Origin: CAWCAW01 sp963714125
GTDB taxonomy: Bacteria; Actinomycetota; Acidimicrobiia; Acidimicrobiales; UBA8190
Direction of reading: 5' to 3'
Length of the DNA: 64,000 bases
Assembly (NCBI GenBank): GCA_963714125.1
Contig: OY970234.1
Location: 806,001 to 870,000 of the forward strand
The position numbers and the translations under genes were made by a program. The notes beneath the pieces are model-generated. The model was not told where the DNA came from and did not search any database. It worked only from the letters and a program-made list of their open reading frames with translations. How positions within the stretch are numbered: position 1 is the first letter of the stretch; every line of letters starts with the position of its first letter. This document shows, one piece after another, positions 8,312 through 16,849 of this stretch.

Positions 8312-9235
8312 CTAACGCCGTCGCCCTCGTTCGGGGCCCGGATCTCCCGGGAATGGCCGGCGACGCCTGTTCGGGGGCATGGGCCCAGGCCGTCCGTGGA
8401 CGTGGCCCCCGCCATGTTCGGCGTCGTGGACCTCAATGAGCATCTGCCGCCAGGCCGCCTTGGCCTGCTTCATGGCCGCCATGACCTGTTTGCGTGCTTC
8501 GTTGGCAGACTGGGCCGCCACCCGTATGTTTTCGCGCCCATTGTGTCCTTGCACGGCGAGGCTGAAGGACCACAGTCCTGTATCGATCAGTCGTGCCGCT
8601 CTTTTGACTTCGGCAATCACCAGGTCCTTCATCTCGAGCAACGAGTGCGAGCCATCGGCGTACTTGTGCATGGCGGTGTGGTGCACGCGCCACAGACCCA
8701 TGATGGCATTGGCGGCTACGAGAGGTTCAGGTTCCTCAGGGTCTATCCCGGCGCGTTCGGCCAGAGCAGCGGCAGCAACGTCGATGAGTCGGTCCATCAT
8801 CTCGTGTTGGGCGGCACGTAAGGACGGAGTTCCCTCAATCATGTTCCAGAAACGGCGAAAAAGGCTGAGATCAGCCGACGGATTGGACCCATCGTTCCAA
8901 TGCGCAAGCATCCTCGTCATGTCTTCGTTGATCGAGTGGACCGCAGCATCGACAGGAGACATTCCCGCCGCCTCAGGTCCGAGCGCCCAGCGAATGTCCG
9001 CTGCGATCGACTCTTCCCGGTCGAGTACCAAGGATTCCTTAGTGGGGAAGTAGTTGTAGATCGTCTTTTCCGACACCTCGCAGGCGGCCGCAATCTCAGA
9101 GATCCGCACCTCGTCGAACCCTCGCTCGAGAAACATCTCGGTGGCGGTATCGGAGATGAGCTGACGCGTCAGTCGCTTCTTGCGTTGTCGCAAGCCTTCA
9201 TACGGGGCCGCAAGTGCGTCTGTCACCGCACTCAA
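8312..9235 (-). CDS. TetR-family regulator with basic His/Pro-rich tail
   Basis: The N-terminal about 60 residues are a TetR helix-turn-helix (ISEIAAACEVSEKTIYNYFP). The middle is a helical ligand-binding and dimerisation domain to about residue 220. An unusual tail follows: a predicted helix rich in Ala, Lys and Gln, then a low-complexity segment rich in His, Gly, Pro and Arg with several Arg runs. Total length is 307 residues against about 200 for the family. The start shown is TTG at 9235; a GTG at 9226 is an alternative. It diverges from the ABC exporter across 86 bp holding a clear promoter and is the likely repressor of that exporter. Confidence 0.85.
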   Translation of the reverse strand: MSAVTDALAAPYEGLRQRKKRLTRQLISDTATEMFLERGFDEVRISEIAAACEVSEKTIYNYFPTKESLVLDREESIAADIRWALGPEAAGMSPVDAAVHSINEDMTRMLAHWNDGSNPSADLSLFRRFWNMIEGTPSLRAAQHEMMDRLIDVAAAALAERAGIDPEEPEPLVAANAIMGLWRVHHTAMHKYADGSHSLLEMKDLVIAEVKRAARLIDTGLWSFSLAVQGHNGRENIRVAAQSANEARKQVMAAMKQAKAAWRQMLIEVHDAEHGGGHVHGRPGPMPPNRRRRPFPGDPGPERGRRR

Positions 9236-9266
9236 GCGTAGCGCGGAACGTTGTCAGAGTTTCTAG

Positions 9267-9295
9267 TTGCAGAATCTTTGCAGTCACTGTATATT
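9267..9295 (+). promoter_or_regulatory. Sigma-70-type promoter of the first ABC exporter
   Basis: TTGCAG (9267-9272) and TATATT (9290-9295) with an ideal 17-bp spacer, 26 bp before the ATG at 9322, which itself has a GAAGGGAGGG ribosome binding site. It lies between the divergent TetR gene and the exporter operon, so TetR probably binds over or near it. Confidence 0.65.
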
Positions 9296-9321
9296 TACCT
9301 CAACAGAAGGGAGGGAACCCC

Positions 9322-10308
9322 ATGGATTCACAGCTCGCAGTCGAAACACACCAGCTCAGCAAGCATTTTGGTGACCTGGTCGCCGTAGATTCCGTGGATC
9401 TCAGCGTCGAAACCGGCAGCGTGGTCTCGTTGCTCGGCCCCAATGGTGCCGGCAAGACCACCATCGTCCGCATGATCGCCACCCTCAGCGCGCCCACGAG
9501 TGGATCGGCATCAGTGTGTGGTTTCGACGTGGTGACTGAAGCAGACAGTGTCCGAAGCGTCTTGTCTTTGACGGGACAGTTCGCCGCCCTCGAGGACAAC
9601 CTGACCGCTCGCGAGAACCTGCTTCTTATGGCTCGCCTGCGCGGCTACGGGTCGGCCGCGGCCGCACGCATTGTCGATCGGCTGATCGAGCGGTTCGACA
9701 TCGGCGAGTTCCGGGACAAACTGATCAAGTCGGTGTCGGGCGGCCAGCGCCGCCGGACTGACCTGGCGGCCAGCTTGGTCGTTCCTCCCAAGCTCCTCGT
9801 CCTTGACGAACCGACGACAGGCCTCGATCCTCGCAGCCGCCAGGTCGTGTGGTCGACGGTGCGCGATCTGATCGACGAAGGGGTGACGGTCCTCCTCACC
9901 ACGCAGTACCTCGAGGAAGCCGACGCGCTGGCTGACCAGATCATGCTCATTGACCACGGCCGCGCCGTGGCGACGGGAACCCCGACGGACTTGAAGGCGC
10001 TCATCGGAGATCAGCGGGTCGATGTCGTGGCGGTAGATGCCCGTTCGCTCGAGGCACTGACCGTCGCCCTCGGGTCCCGGTTCGATCTCTCGATTTCTCG
10101 AGAGAAGCGGACCATTTCGATCCCGGCCCCCAACGAGGTCGGGGATCTCACGGCCGTGGCGGACGCCGTCAAAGCAAGTGGAGTGGCCGTCGACGAGATA
10201 GCCCTTCGTCGTCCCACTCTTGACGACGCATTCCTTGCCCTCACCGGTGAGGGGATCACAGCCGACACAGGAAACGAAGCACCAGAACTGGCGGAGGCAC
10301 ACTCATGA
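9322..10308 (+). CDS. ABC transporter ATP-binding protein, DrrA-type
   Basis: A 328-residue ATPase of the daunorubicin-resistance (DrrA) exporter class. Walker A is GPNGAGKTT, the signature is VSGGQRRR, Walker B is LLVLDEPTTGLD, and the H-loop position reads TTQYLEEAD, giving a Gln where His is usual, as in other DrrA-type proteins. The C-terminal about 90 residues form the DrrA accessory domain. It powers export by the permease encoded next, whose start codon overlaps this stop by 4 bp (ATGA). The divergent TetR suggests induction by the exported compound. The substrate is unknown. Confidence 0.92.
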   Translation: MDSQLAVETHQLSKHFGDLVAVDSVDLSVETGSVVSLLGPNGAGKTTIVRMIATLSAPTSGSASVCGFDVVTEADSVRSVLSLTGQFAALEDNLTARENLLLMARLRGYGSAAAARIVDRLIERFDIGEFRDKLIKSVSGGQRRRTDLAASLVVPPKLLVLDEPTTGLDPRSRQVVWSTVRDLIDEGVTVLLTTQYLEEADALADQIMLIDHGRAVATGTPTDLKALIGDQRVDVVAVDARSLEALTVALGSRFDLSISREKRTISIPAPNEVGDLTAVADAVKASGVAVDEIALRRPTLDDAFLALTGEGITADTGNEAPELAEAHS

Positions 10309-11165
10309 GCGTCGTTACGGCAGTTGCCGGCCCCAGAACTCGGTATCTGGCTGAGTCCGAGCCATTGCCGGCACGGCCGCCGCGAGTTTCCCGTTATCTG
10401 CGTGAGACGTTTCTGCTCGTGGCCCGCGGTTTGCGAATGATCACGAGGGTTCCCGAGCGTCTGAGCGATGTCACCATCCAGCCCATCATGTTCACGTTGC
10501 TTTTTCTCTATGTGTTCGGCTCGGCCATCCGCGTTCCGGGAATCAGCTACCAGAACTACCTGCTTCCGGGTCTTCTCGGCCAGAGCCTGGCGTTCGGCGT
10601 CATCGGGGCCGGGTCGGCGACGGCCACGGATTTCTCTACCGGGGTTGTCGATCGTTTCCGCTCTCTCCCCGTGACCCGATTGTCCGTGATCTCCGCTCAG
10701 GTGATCGGGCAGATCATCGAACAGATCCTCGGCATCGTGATCGTGTCAGCTCTCGGCATCGCGCTCGGCTGGCGGCCGCATCTATCGGTGGGAACGGGTC
10801 TCGAGATGGCGGTGCTGATCCTGCTTGGTCTCTTTGCGTTCACGTGGTTCGGAGTCCTGCTCGGCATGCTGGTGAGAAGCTCGGACGCCGTGCAGGGGAT
10901 CGGTTTCGCCATCATGCTTCCGCTCTCGTTCCTTGGCGGGACATTCGTCCCCATCTCAGGGATGAAGTTGGTGCCTCGCGTGATCGGTCAGTGGGAGCCC
11001 ATCTCGACATTGGTAGCCGCACTCCGACACGTCAGCCAAGGGACGAGTTCGACGGGGTCATGGCCCCTTGAACACCCGGTTGTCGCCATGGTCGGTTGGT
11101 GTGTCGTGATCATCGGGATTTGTATGCCCATTGCCCTGCGCCGTTTCAGGACCGTCAACGCCTGA
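10305..11165 (+). CDS. ABC-2 type permease, DrrB-type
   Basis: A 286-residue integral membrane protein with about six transmembrane segments. It shows the ABC-2 hallmarks PERLSDVTIQPIMFTLLF near the first helix, LPGLLGQSLAFGVI, and the late segment SDAVQGIGFAIMLPLSFLGG followed by PRVIGQWEPISTLV. It pairs with the overlapping ATPase gene to form an exporter. The gene ends 19 bp before the convergent methyltransferase, and no terminator is obvious there. Confidence 0.92.
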   Translation: MSVVTAVAGPRTRYLAESEPLPARPPRVSRYLRETFLLVARGLRMITRVPERLSDVTIQPIMFTLLFLYVFGSAIRVPGISYQNYLLPGLLGQSLAFGVIGAGSATATDFSTGVVDRFRSLPVTRLSVISAQVIGQIIEQILGIVIVSALGIALGWRPHLSVGTGLEMAVLILLGLFAFTWFGVLLGMLVRSSDAVQGIGFAIMLPLSFLGGTFVPISGMKLVPRVIGQWEPISTLVAALRHVSQGTSSTGSWPLEHPVVAMVGWCVVIIGICMPIALRRFRTVNA

Positions 11166-11184
11166 CGAGTGGGAGCGTCCGAGG

Positions 11185-12375
11185 TCAGCGGTCAAAAACG
11201 CTGACGACTTCAACGTGAAACGTGTGCGGGAAGAGATCAACACAAGTCACCGCGCTGAGCGAGTAGCCGCGCTCTTGGAGCAAGGCCGCATCTCTCCCGA
11301 GGCTGGTCGCATCGCAGCTCACCAAGACCAAGCGTCGCGCCCCTGACGCGGCGACGACGCCGGCTCCCCTCGCCCCGAGACCGAGGCGACTGGGGTCGGC
11401 GACGACAAGATCAGCACGGCGTGGCGTCCAGGTGTCGACATCTGCGCAGACGATCTTTACCGACATGCCGTCGAGGTTGGCCTCGGCATCTCGGACCGAT
11501 ACACGCGAGCTTTCGATGGCGGTGACCGACCAGCCGCGTTCGGCCAGGACGCCTCCGAAGAGCCCCACTCCGCTGTACAAATCGATCGCCGTTGAGACCG
11601 TGCCGAGCTCATCGGCGCACTGGGCGACGAGCTGCGCCAGCGCATCGACGCCATCGGGGCGGGTCTGGAAGAACGAACGAGCCGAGATTCGCCAGAGTCG
11701 CCCCGCCGCTCGCTCGTGGAAATGGCCCGTCAACACATCGTCGGGCAGATCCGCGGCCAATCCGGACGGGATCGTTTGTACCAACCGCTCGCCGGTGCGA
11801 GCCCCGCATCGGAGCACGACCTCTACTGCCCCGGGATAGCGCCCTTCGATGAGGAGGGGCTCCAACAGCGGATGGGCGATCAGACACTGGGCAACGTGAA
11901 CAATCTCGTGAGAGCGCGCTTGGAGGTACCCGGCCCGGCCGTCGGTGACGGCGGCTCGAATGGTGGTCCGAAATGCCCAAGGGGGGAGTTCCACGGATCC
12001 CGGAGCCGGGCACGACACGCCGGCCCGTTCGATGCCCTGCACCACGATGTCGTTCTTGAGCTGCCCTTGGGCGGCGGGGTCCACGTGCTGCCATGAACAG
12101 GCGCCACACCCGCGTGCCACCTCCGGACACGCAGGACTGATTCGATACGGTGACGGGTCGAGCACCTCTACGACTGAACCGGTGTCATAGCGTCGACGTT
12201 GTTCGGTAATCCTGACGCGCACCCGTTCGCCCGCCAGCGCGCCACGAACGAAGACGACCTTTCCCTCCGCATTGCGCGCCACCGCGGTTCCCGCCGCCGT
12301 CATATCCGTGGTGGTCAGCTCCCAAAGTGCCGACCCGTCGGGGGCGGTGAGGGGCCTATCCGGCCGCGGCATCAT
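11185..12375 (-). CDS. TrmA/RlmD-like 23S rRNA (or tRNA) uracil-5-methyltransferase
   Basis: A 396-residue class I SAM methyltransferase. An N-terminal TRAM-like domain (VVFVRGALAGERVRVRI) is followed by CPEVARGCGACSWQH and a later QCLIAH, a Cys pattern that matches the [4Fe-4S] ligands of RlmD-type enzymes. The SAM motif is IDLYSGVGLFGGVLAE, and the catalytic nucleophile motif is LVLVSCDATSLGRD. The family makes 5-methyluridine in RNA. The open frame extends further upstream, but the tandem ATGs at 12375 and 12372 are the likely starts. TATCAT lies 6 nt before the second ATG, fitting a leaderless transcript divergent from the EamA gene. Confidence 0.85.
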   Translation of the reverse strand: MMPRPDRPLTAPDGSALWELTTTDMTAAGTAVARNAEGKVVFVRGALAGERVRVRITEQRRRYDTGSVVEVLDPSPYRISPACPEVARGCGACSWQHVDPAAQGQLKNDIVVQGIERAGVSCPAPGSVELPPWAFRTTIRAAVTDGRAGYLQARSHEIVHVAQCLIAHPLLEPLLIEGRYPGAVEVVLRCGARTGERLVQTIPSGLAADLPDDVLTGHFHERAAGRLWRISARSFFQTRPDGVDALAQLVAQCADELGTVSTAIDLYSGVGLFGGVLAERGWSVTAIESSRVSVRDAEANLDGMSVKIVCADVDTWTPRRADLVVADPSRLGLGARGAGVVAASGARRLVLVSCDATSLGRDAALLQERGYSLSAVTCVDLFPHTFHVEVVSVFDR

Positions 12376-12425
12376 GCGATGATATCCAGCGGTGACGGCG
12401 GGCTCGTAACGGCACATCCGTCGCC

Positions 12426-12431
12426 TACATT
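12426..12431 (+). promoter_or_regulatory. -10 box of leaderless EamA gene
   Basis: TACATT ends 7 nt before the ATG at 12439, leaving no room for a ribosome binding site. The geometry repeats at several other genes in the window. No convincing -35 box was seen. Confidence 0.45.
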
Positions 12432-12438
12432 CGTGGCC

Positions 12439-13350
12439 ATGACCCGACGGGGCTGGGTGCTGTTCCTCGCTCTCGGTGTCATCTGGGGGATCCCCTACTT
12501 CCTGATCAAGATCGCCGTGCGCGAAGTGAGCCCCGCCTTGCTCGTCTTCATTAGAACCGGTGGCGCCGCGGTATTGCTGCTGCCTCTGGCCGCGGCCAGG
12601 GGAGAACTCAAGGCCGTCCTTCGCCATTGGAAGGCGTTGGCGGCTTTTGCCGGCGTCGAGATGGCCGTGCCGTGGTACCTGCTTTTCAACGCCGAGAAGC
12701 GATTACCGAGCTCCTTATCGGGACTGCTCATCGCCTCGGTGCCGGTCATCGGTGCCGTGCTCGCCCGGGTGACGGGTACCGATCACCTTGATCGCCGACG
12801 AGTTGCCGGCCTTGTCCTCGGGCTCGGCGGCGTCGCCGCCTTGGTTGGTCTCGACGTGTCAGGCGCCAACCTGGGCGCCGCGCTCTCTTTGCTGGTGGTG
12901 GCGTTCGGCTATGCGCTCGGACCGTGGATACTGGCGCGGTACCTATCGGATCTCCCCGGCATTGCCGTCATGGCCGGGTCTCTCACGCTGTGTGCGCTGG
13001 TGTACGCCCCCATCGCCGCCCTCACATTGCCGTCACGATCCTTGTCGGGATCAGTGGTGGCTTCGGTGGCGACTCTGACGGTGGTGTGCTCGGCATTGGC
13101 CTTTGTCCTGTTCTTCGCGTTGGTGGGCGAGATGGGAGCCATGCGGACCACGGTGATCACCTACGTTAATCCGGCCGTGGCCGTGCTCTTGGGGGCGACC
13201 GTGCTCGGTGAACGTGTCGATGTGGGCACCGGCGTGGGCTTTGTCCTCATTCTGGCCGGGTCCTTCCTCGCCACCAGGCCGCTGCGCGGTGCCGACGAAG
13301 GTAGGCCGTCGGGTACTGACCATCTTCCCGAGGCACCGCTGATCTCTTAG
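12439..13350 (+). CDS. EamA/DMT-superfamily transporter
   Basis: A 303-residue membrane protein with ten predicted helices in two tandem EamA halves. The first opens RRGWVLFLALGVIWGIPYFL and the second has the typical TVITYVNPAVAVLLGATVLG ending. The family exports amino acids, nucleotide sugars or drugs; the substrate is not readable. The chosen start excludes a longer frame that overlaps the divergent methyltransferase. Its TAG stop at 13348-13350 lies in frame with, and directly before, the cyclase coding sequence, which is discussed under that gene. Confidence 0.88.
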   Translation: MTRRGWVLFLALGVIWGIPYFLIKIAVREVSPALLVFIRTGGAAVLLLPLAAARGELKAVLRHWKALAAFAGVEMAVPWYLLFNAEKRLPSSLSGLLIASVPVIGAVLARVTGTDHLDRRRVAGLVLGLGGVAALVGLDVSGANLGAALSLLVVAFGYALGPWILARYLSDLPGIAVMAGSLTLCALVYAPIAALTLPSRSLSGSVVASVATLTVVCSALAFVLFFALVGEMGAMRTTVITYVNPAVAVLLGATVLGERVDVGTGVGFVLILAGSFLATRPLRGADEGRPSGTDHLPEAPLIS

Positions 13351-13359
13351 GCTCGGGCC

Positions 13360-16122
13360 ACGCCGACGCTCACGTTCCTCTTCACTGACATCGAAGGCTC
13401 GACCGCGCTTCTCCAGCGAGTCGGAGCCGACGTCTACGCGCACGCCCTGGCCCAGCACCACCAGGTCATCAGGTCCAGCCTGGTGACACACGACGGCACC
13501 GAGGTAAGCGTCCAAGGCGACGGGTTCTTCGCCGTCTTCTCCTCTCCTCGCGCCTGCGTAGCCGCTGCCGTCGAGATGCAACGGGCCCTCGGCGCCCAGA
13601 CGTGGCCTACCGGTGAGCGTGTCCGAGTTCGGATGGGGATCCACTGCGGCGAGGCAACGGAGACGAGCACGACCGGACTGGTTGGCTTCGAGGTGCACCG
13701 AGCGGCACGGGTGGCAGCCGTCGCCCACGGCGGGCAGGTCATCCTCTCGGCCGCCGCCGGAGCACTCGTCCAAGACGGGTTGCCGGGTGGAGTGACGCTT
13801 CGGGACCTCGGTCTGCACCGACTCAAGGACCTCGGTCGGCCCGAACAGATTTTTCAGCTCCAAGCCGTCGGGCTCGAGGACGACTTCCCCCCGTTGCGGT
13901 CGCTCGACAATCCGGCCCTCGCCAACAACCTGCCCGCCCAATCGGCGACGTTCATCGGGCGCCGGAGTGAGGTGACTGAGATCCGGCAGCTCGTGGAGGC
14001 GGGCCGCCTCGTCACGCTGACGGGCGCCGGGGGCTCAGGCAAGACCCGCCTGGGGCTGCAGGTGGCGGCTGATCTTCTCGACGGGTCAGGTGACGGTGTG
14101 TGGTTGGTCGAGCTCGCACCGGTGAGAGATCACGATGGCGTCCCTGCGGCCATCATGGAGGCACTGAGGATTCCGAACCAACCCGGCCGAGCTGCCCTCG
14201 ACGCGCTGCTCGACGCACTCGAACCTCAGGACATATTGATCGTGCTCGACAACTGCGAGCACCTCATCGGCGCCTGCGCCAAGGTCGTCGACGCGGTGTT
14301 ACGACGCTGTCCCCAAGTCCACTTCATCACCACCAGCCGAGAACCGCTTGGCATCGGGGGAGAGGCCATCTACCGCGTCCCTTCCATGTCGCTCCCGGAG
14401 GACGACACCGAGGCCATCGAGGGAAACCCGGAGCGCTCCGACGCCGTGGCCCTCTTCGTGGACCGAGCCGCTGCACAAGGCGTCGAGCTGACCGTCAACG
14501 GTCAGACCATCGTGCTAGTGGTGTCGATCTGCCGGTGTCTGGACGGCATGCCGCTTGCCATCGAGCTCGCCGTCGCCCGGTTGCGCTCCATGTCACTCAC
14601 CGATCTCCATGGTCGTCTCGACCAGCGTTTTCGCCTCTTGACCGGAGGGAGTCGGAGCGCGTTGCCGCGACAGCAGACACTTCGGGCGACTGTCGATTGG
14701 TCGTATTCGCTCCTTAACGGCCCGGAAAAGTCCTTGTTGCCGCGATTGTCGGCGTTCGTCGAAGGGTTCGATCTCGACGCCGCCGAAGCGGTGTGTGGTT
14801 TCGGGGAGATCGATGTGTTCGATGTGACCGATCTCCTGGGATCTCTCGTCGACAAGAGCTTGGTCGTCGCTGAGCCCGTCAACGGCTCCATCCGTTATCG
14901 ATTGCTGGAAACCATTCGCCAATTCAGCGTCGAACGTCTGCTGGACGATGGCGAAGATGCGGCCGCCATCTTGGCCGACGCCCATGGCGAATACTTCCTC
15001 GCTGTGGTCGAGAGCGCATGCCCTGAACTCACCGGGCCGGACCAAGGGCGATGGATGGCCAGGTTGTTCACCGACCAGGCCAACCTGCGACGTGCCTTTG
15101 AATACTTGGTCGGCCGGTCTGAGGCCCCGACGCGGGCCTTTCGCTTCGCCATCGCAGTGCGTCGCTACTGGTGGGTCCATCCTCCGGGCGACGAACTGTT
15201 CAGCTCCTTGCTGGGACTCCTCGACCGTCCCGACGCCAACGCCGATCCAAGGCTTTTGGGCGATGTGCTCGCCAGCATCGCATTCAACGCCCTTAAATCG
15301 AACCTGGTGATGATGAGCGACTACGCCGAGCAAGCCGCTGCGATCGCTCGACAGTTTGGCTATGACCGGCTCCTGGTCGAAGCACTGTCGCAATTATGCG
15401 CGCAATCGTATTTTTCCGGGCGCGTCGAGCAAGGGTTCCCATATGGCGAAGAGGCCGTCGAACGAGCAAGGGCGCTCGGCAACGACGTCCAACTGGCCGA
15501 GAGCTTGACCATGTTCCTTTTGTGTAAGGGGTTGATGGACCCGACACGAGCACAGGCCCTGTTCGACGAAGCCGCCGCGTGCACGGAGCGGACCGGCGAT
15601 CACTTCGAGGCCACCATCTTGCTGAATAATGCCGGGTGTCACGCCCTGCAGTCGGGCGATACCGTGGCGGCGCGGGCTCATCTCTTGAAATCCGAGGAGT
15701 TCGGCCGAATGATCGGATGGGACTTTCACAACACGTCCGTCAACCTTGGTTGGGTTGAGCGAGAGGAAGGCAAGCGCGACGCTGCCATAGCCTTTTTCAA
15801 CGTCGCCCTGCGTTCTGCTCGTCGCAACGGAGACCGTTCCGGCCTCGGGTATGCAATCTTGGGCCATGCCTGCCTTGGCACGGACCTCGGCGAGTGGCAC
15901 CGGGCGGCGGTGTTGCACGGGGCCGCGCAGGCGTTTTTGGCTGGGAATCGTCAAGCGTGGGGTGAACCCGAGGAGAGTTACCGCACCGCCAGCATCGACG
16001 CCGCCAAAAACCAGATCGGTGACGTGGAGTTTGACCGCGCCTACGCCATGGGAGCCGGGTTCAGTCTCGAGCGCGCCTTCGAGGAAACGCTGGGCGACGC
16101 CATGAGTTCCGCCCGTGCCTGA
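13360..16122 (+). CDS. Cyclase-homology / NB-ARC ATPase / TPR regulator, probable ACG start
   Basis: A large signal-transduction protein of about 920 residues. Residues 1-170 are a class III nucleotide cyclase homology domain (TFLFTDIEGSTALL, VSVQGDGFFAVF). Residues about 190-480 are an NB-ARC/AfsR-like ATPase with P-loop TGAGGSGKTR, Walker B ILIVLDNCEHL, FITTSREPLG and GMPLAIELAVARL. The remainder is helical, TPR-like. Both metal Asp residues are present (D10, D54), but the purine-selecting Lys is Ser50 and the transition-state Asn is His113, so cyclase activity is doubtful. No ATG, GTG or TTG occurs between the in-frame stop at 13348 and a GTG at 13483 inside the domain. ACG at 13360 gives the usual family beginning (PTLTFLFTDIEGST) and lies 6 nt after TAGGCT. 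Confidence 0.8.
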   Translation, partial: TPTLTFLFTDIEGSTALLQRVGADVYAHALAQHHQVIRSSLVTHDGTEVSVQGDGFFAVFSSPRACVAAAVEMQRALGAQTWPTGERVRVRMGIHCGEATETSTTGLVGFEVHRAARVAAVAHGGQVILSAAAGALVQDGLPGGVTLRDLGLHRLKDLGRPEQIFQLQAVGLEDDFPPLRSLDNPALANNLPAQSATFIGRRSEVTEIRQLVEAGRLVTLTGAGGSGKTRLGLQVAADLLDGSGDGVWLVELAPVRDHDGVPAAIMEALRIPNQPGRAALDALLDALEPQDILIVLDNCEHLIGACAKVVDAVLRRCPQVHFITTSREPLGIGGEAIYRVPSMSLPEDDTEAIEGNPERSDAVALFVDRAAAQGVELTVNGQTIVLVVSICRCLDGMPLAIELAVARLRSMSLTDLHGRLDQRFRLLTGGSRSALPRQQTLRATVDWSYSLLNGPEKSLLPRLSAFVEGFDLDAAEAVCGFGEIDVFDVTDLLGSLVDKSLVVAEPVNGSIRYRLLETIRQFSVERLLDDGEDAAAILADAHGEYFLAVVESACPELTGPDQGRWMARLFTDQANLRRAFEYLVGRSEAPTRAFRFAIAVRRYWWVHPPGDELFSSLLGLLDRPDANADPRLLGDVLASIAFNALKSNLVMMSDYAEQAAAIARQFGYDRLLVEALSQLCAQSYFSGRVEQGFPYGEEAVERARALGNDVQLAESLTMFLLCKGLMDPTRAQALFDEAAACTERTGDHFEATILLNNAGCHALQSGDTVAARAHLLKSEEFGRMIGWDFHNTSVNLGWVEREEGKRDAAIAFFNVALRSARRNGDRSGLGYAILGHACLGTDLGEWHRAAVLHGAAQAFLAGNRQAWGEPEESYRTASIDAAKNQIGDVEFDRAYAMGAGFSLERAFEETLGDAMSSARA

Positions 16123-16849
16123 AGACCATTTTGGCGAATCGGTGGCCCAGCATTACGACGAGTCGGCCGCCGACACGTTAGGGCCCGGGTCCACCGAAAA
16201 GGCGGTCGAGGTTCTCGCCGAGCTGGCCGGTGCCGGGCCTGTCCTCGAGCTGGGCATCGGCACCGGCCGTATCGCCTTGCCGCTGAGCCAGCGCGGGCTG
16301 GCCGTCCACGGCATCGACCTGTCGACGGCGATGATCGCCAAATTGCAAGAGAAACCTGGCGCACAAGCCATAGCCGTAACGGTGGGGGATTTCGCCACCA
16401 CCAAGGTCGACGGGACCTTCAGCCTGGCGTACCTGGTCTTCAATACCATCATGAACCTCACCACCCAAGACGAGCAGGTGGCGTGCTTCGGCAACGTGGC
16501 CAGCCACCTGCAATCCGGCGGCTGCTTTGTGGTCGAGGTGTCCGTGCCGCGTCTGCAACAGCTCCCTGTTGGTCAACGGATCGTGCCATTCACGGTCACG
16601 CCGACGCGACTGGGATTCGACGAGTACGAGGTAGCCACGCAGTCGTTGGTTTCGCACCACTACCGGGTGAACGACGGGACACTCGACGCGTCGTCCATAC
16701 CGTTCCGATACGTGTGGCCGTCGGAGCTCGACTTGATGGCGCGGATGGCGGGTATGCGGCTCCGTCATCGCTGGAGCGGGTGGCAGCGCAAACCTTTCAC
16801 CAGCCACAGCCACAAACACGTATCGGTATGGGAAAAGGAACCTGCTTAA
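16115..16849 (+). CDS. Class I SAM-dependent methyltransferase
   Basis: A 244-residue methyltransferase. SAM-binding motif I is VLELGIGTGRIALPLSQRG, with motif II VHGIDLSTAMIAKL and an acidic post-motif VGDFATTKVDG. The downstream part (LAYLVFNTIMNLTTQDEQVA) is the canopy typical of small-molecule methyltransferases. The substrate is unknown. The GTG at 16115 overlaps the end of the cyclase/ATPase gene by 8 bp, so the two are probably translationally coupled. The stop codon overlaps that of the convergent nitronate monooxygenase. Confidence 0.85.
   Translation: MPEDHFGESVAQHYDESAADTLGPGSTEKAVEVLAELAGAGPVLELGIGTGRIALPLSQRGLAVHGIDLSTAMIAKLQEKPGAQAIAVTVGDFATTKVDGTFSLAYLVFNTIMNLTTQDEQVACFGNVASHLQSGGCFVVEVSVPRLQQLPVGQRIVPFTVTPTRLGFDEYEVATQSLVSHHYRVNDGTLDASSIPFRYVWPSELDLMARMAGMRLRHRWSGWQRKPFTSHSHKHVSVWEKEPA

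Noticed and set aside
12376..12627. Upstream extension of the RNA methyltransferase frame
   Set aside because: It overlaps the divergent EamA gene and is low-complexity; the tandem ATGs at 12375 and 12372 fit a TATCAT box and the family length.
16178..16845. C-terminal continuation of the first nitronate monooxygenase frame
   Set aside because: After the frameshift it reads out of frame through the rest of the gene and into the antisense of the methyltransferase; Arg/His-rich and without motifs.
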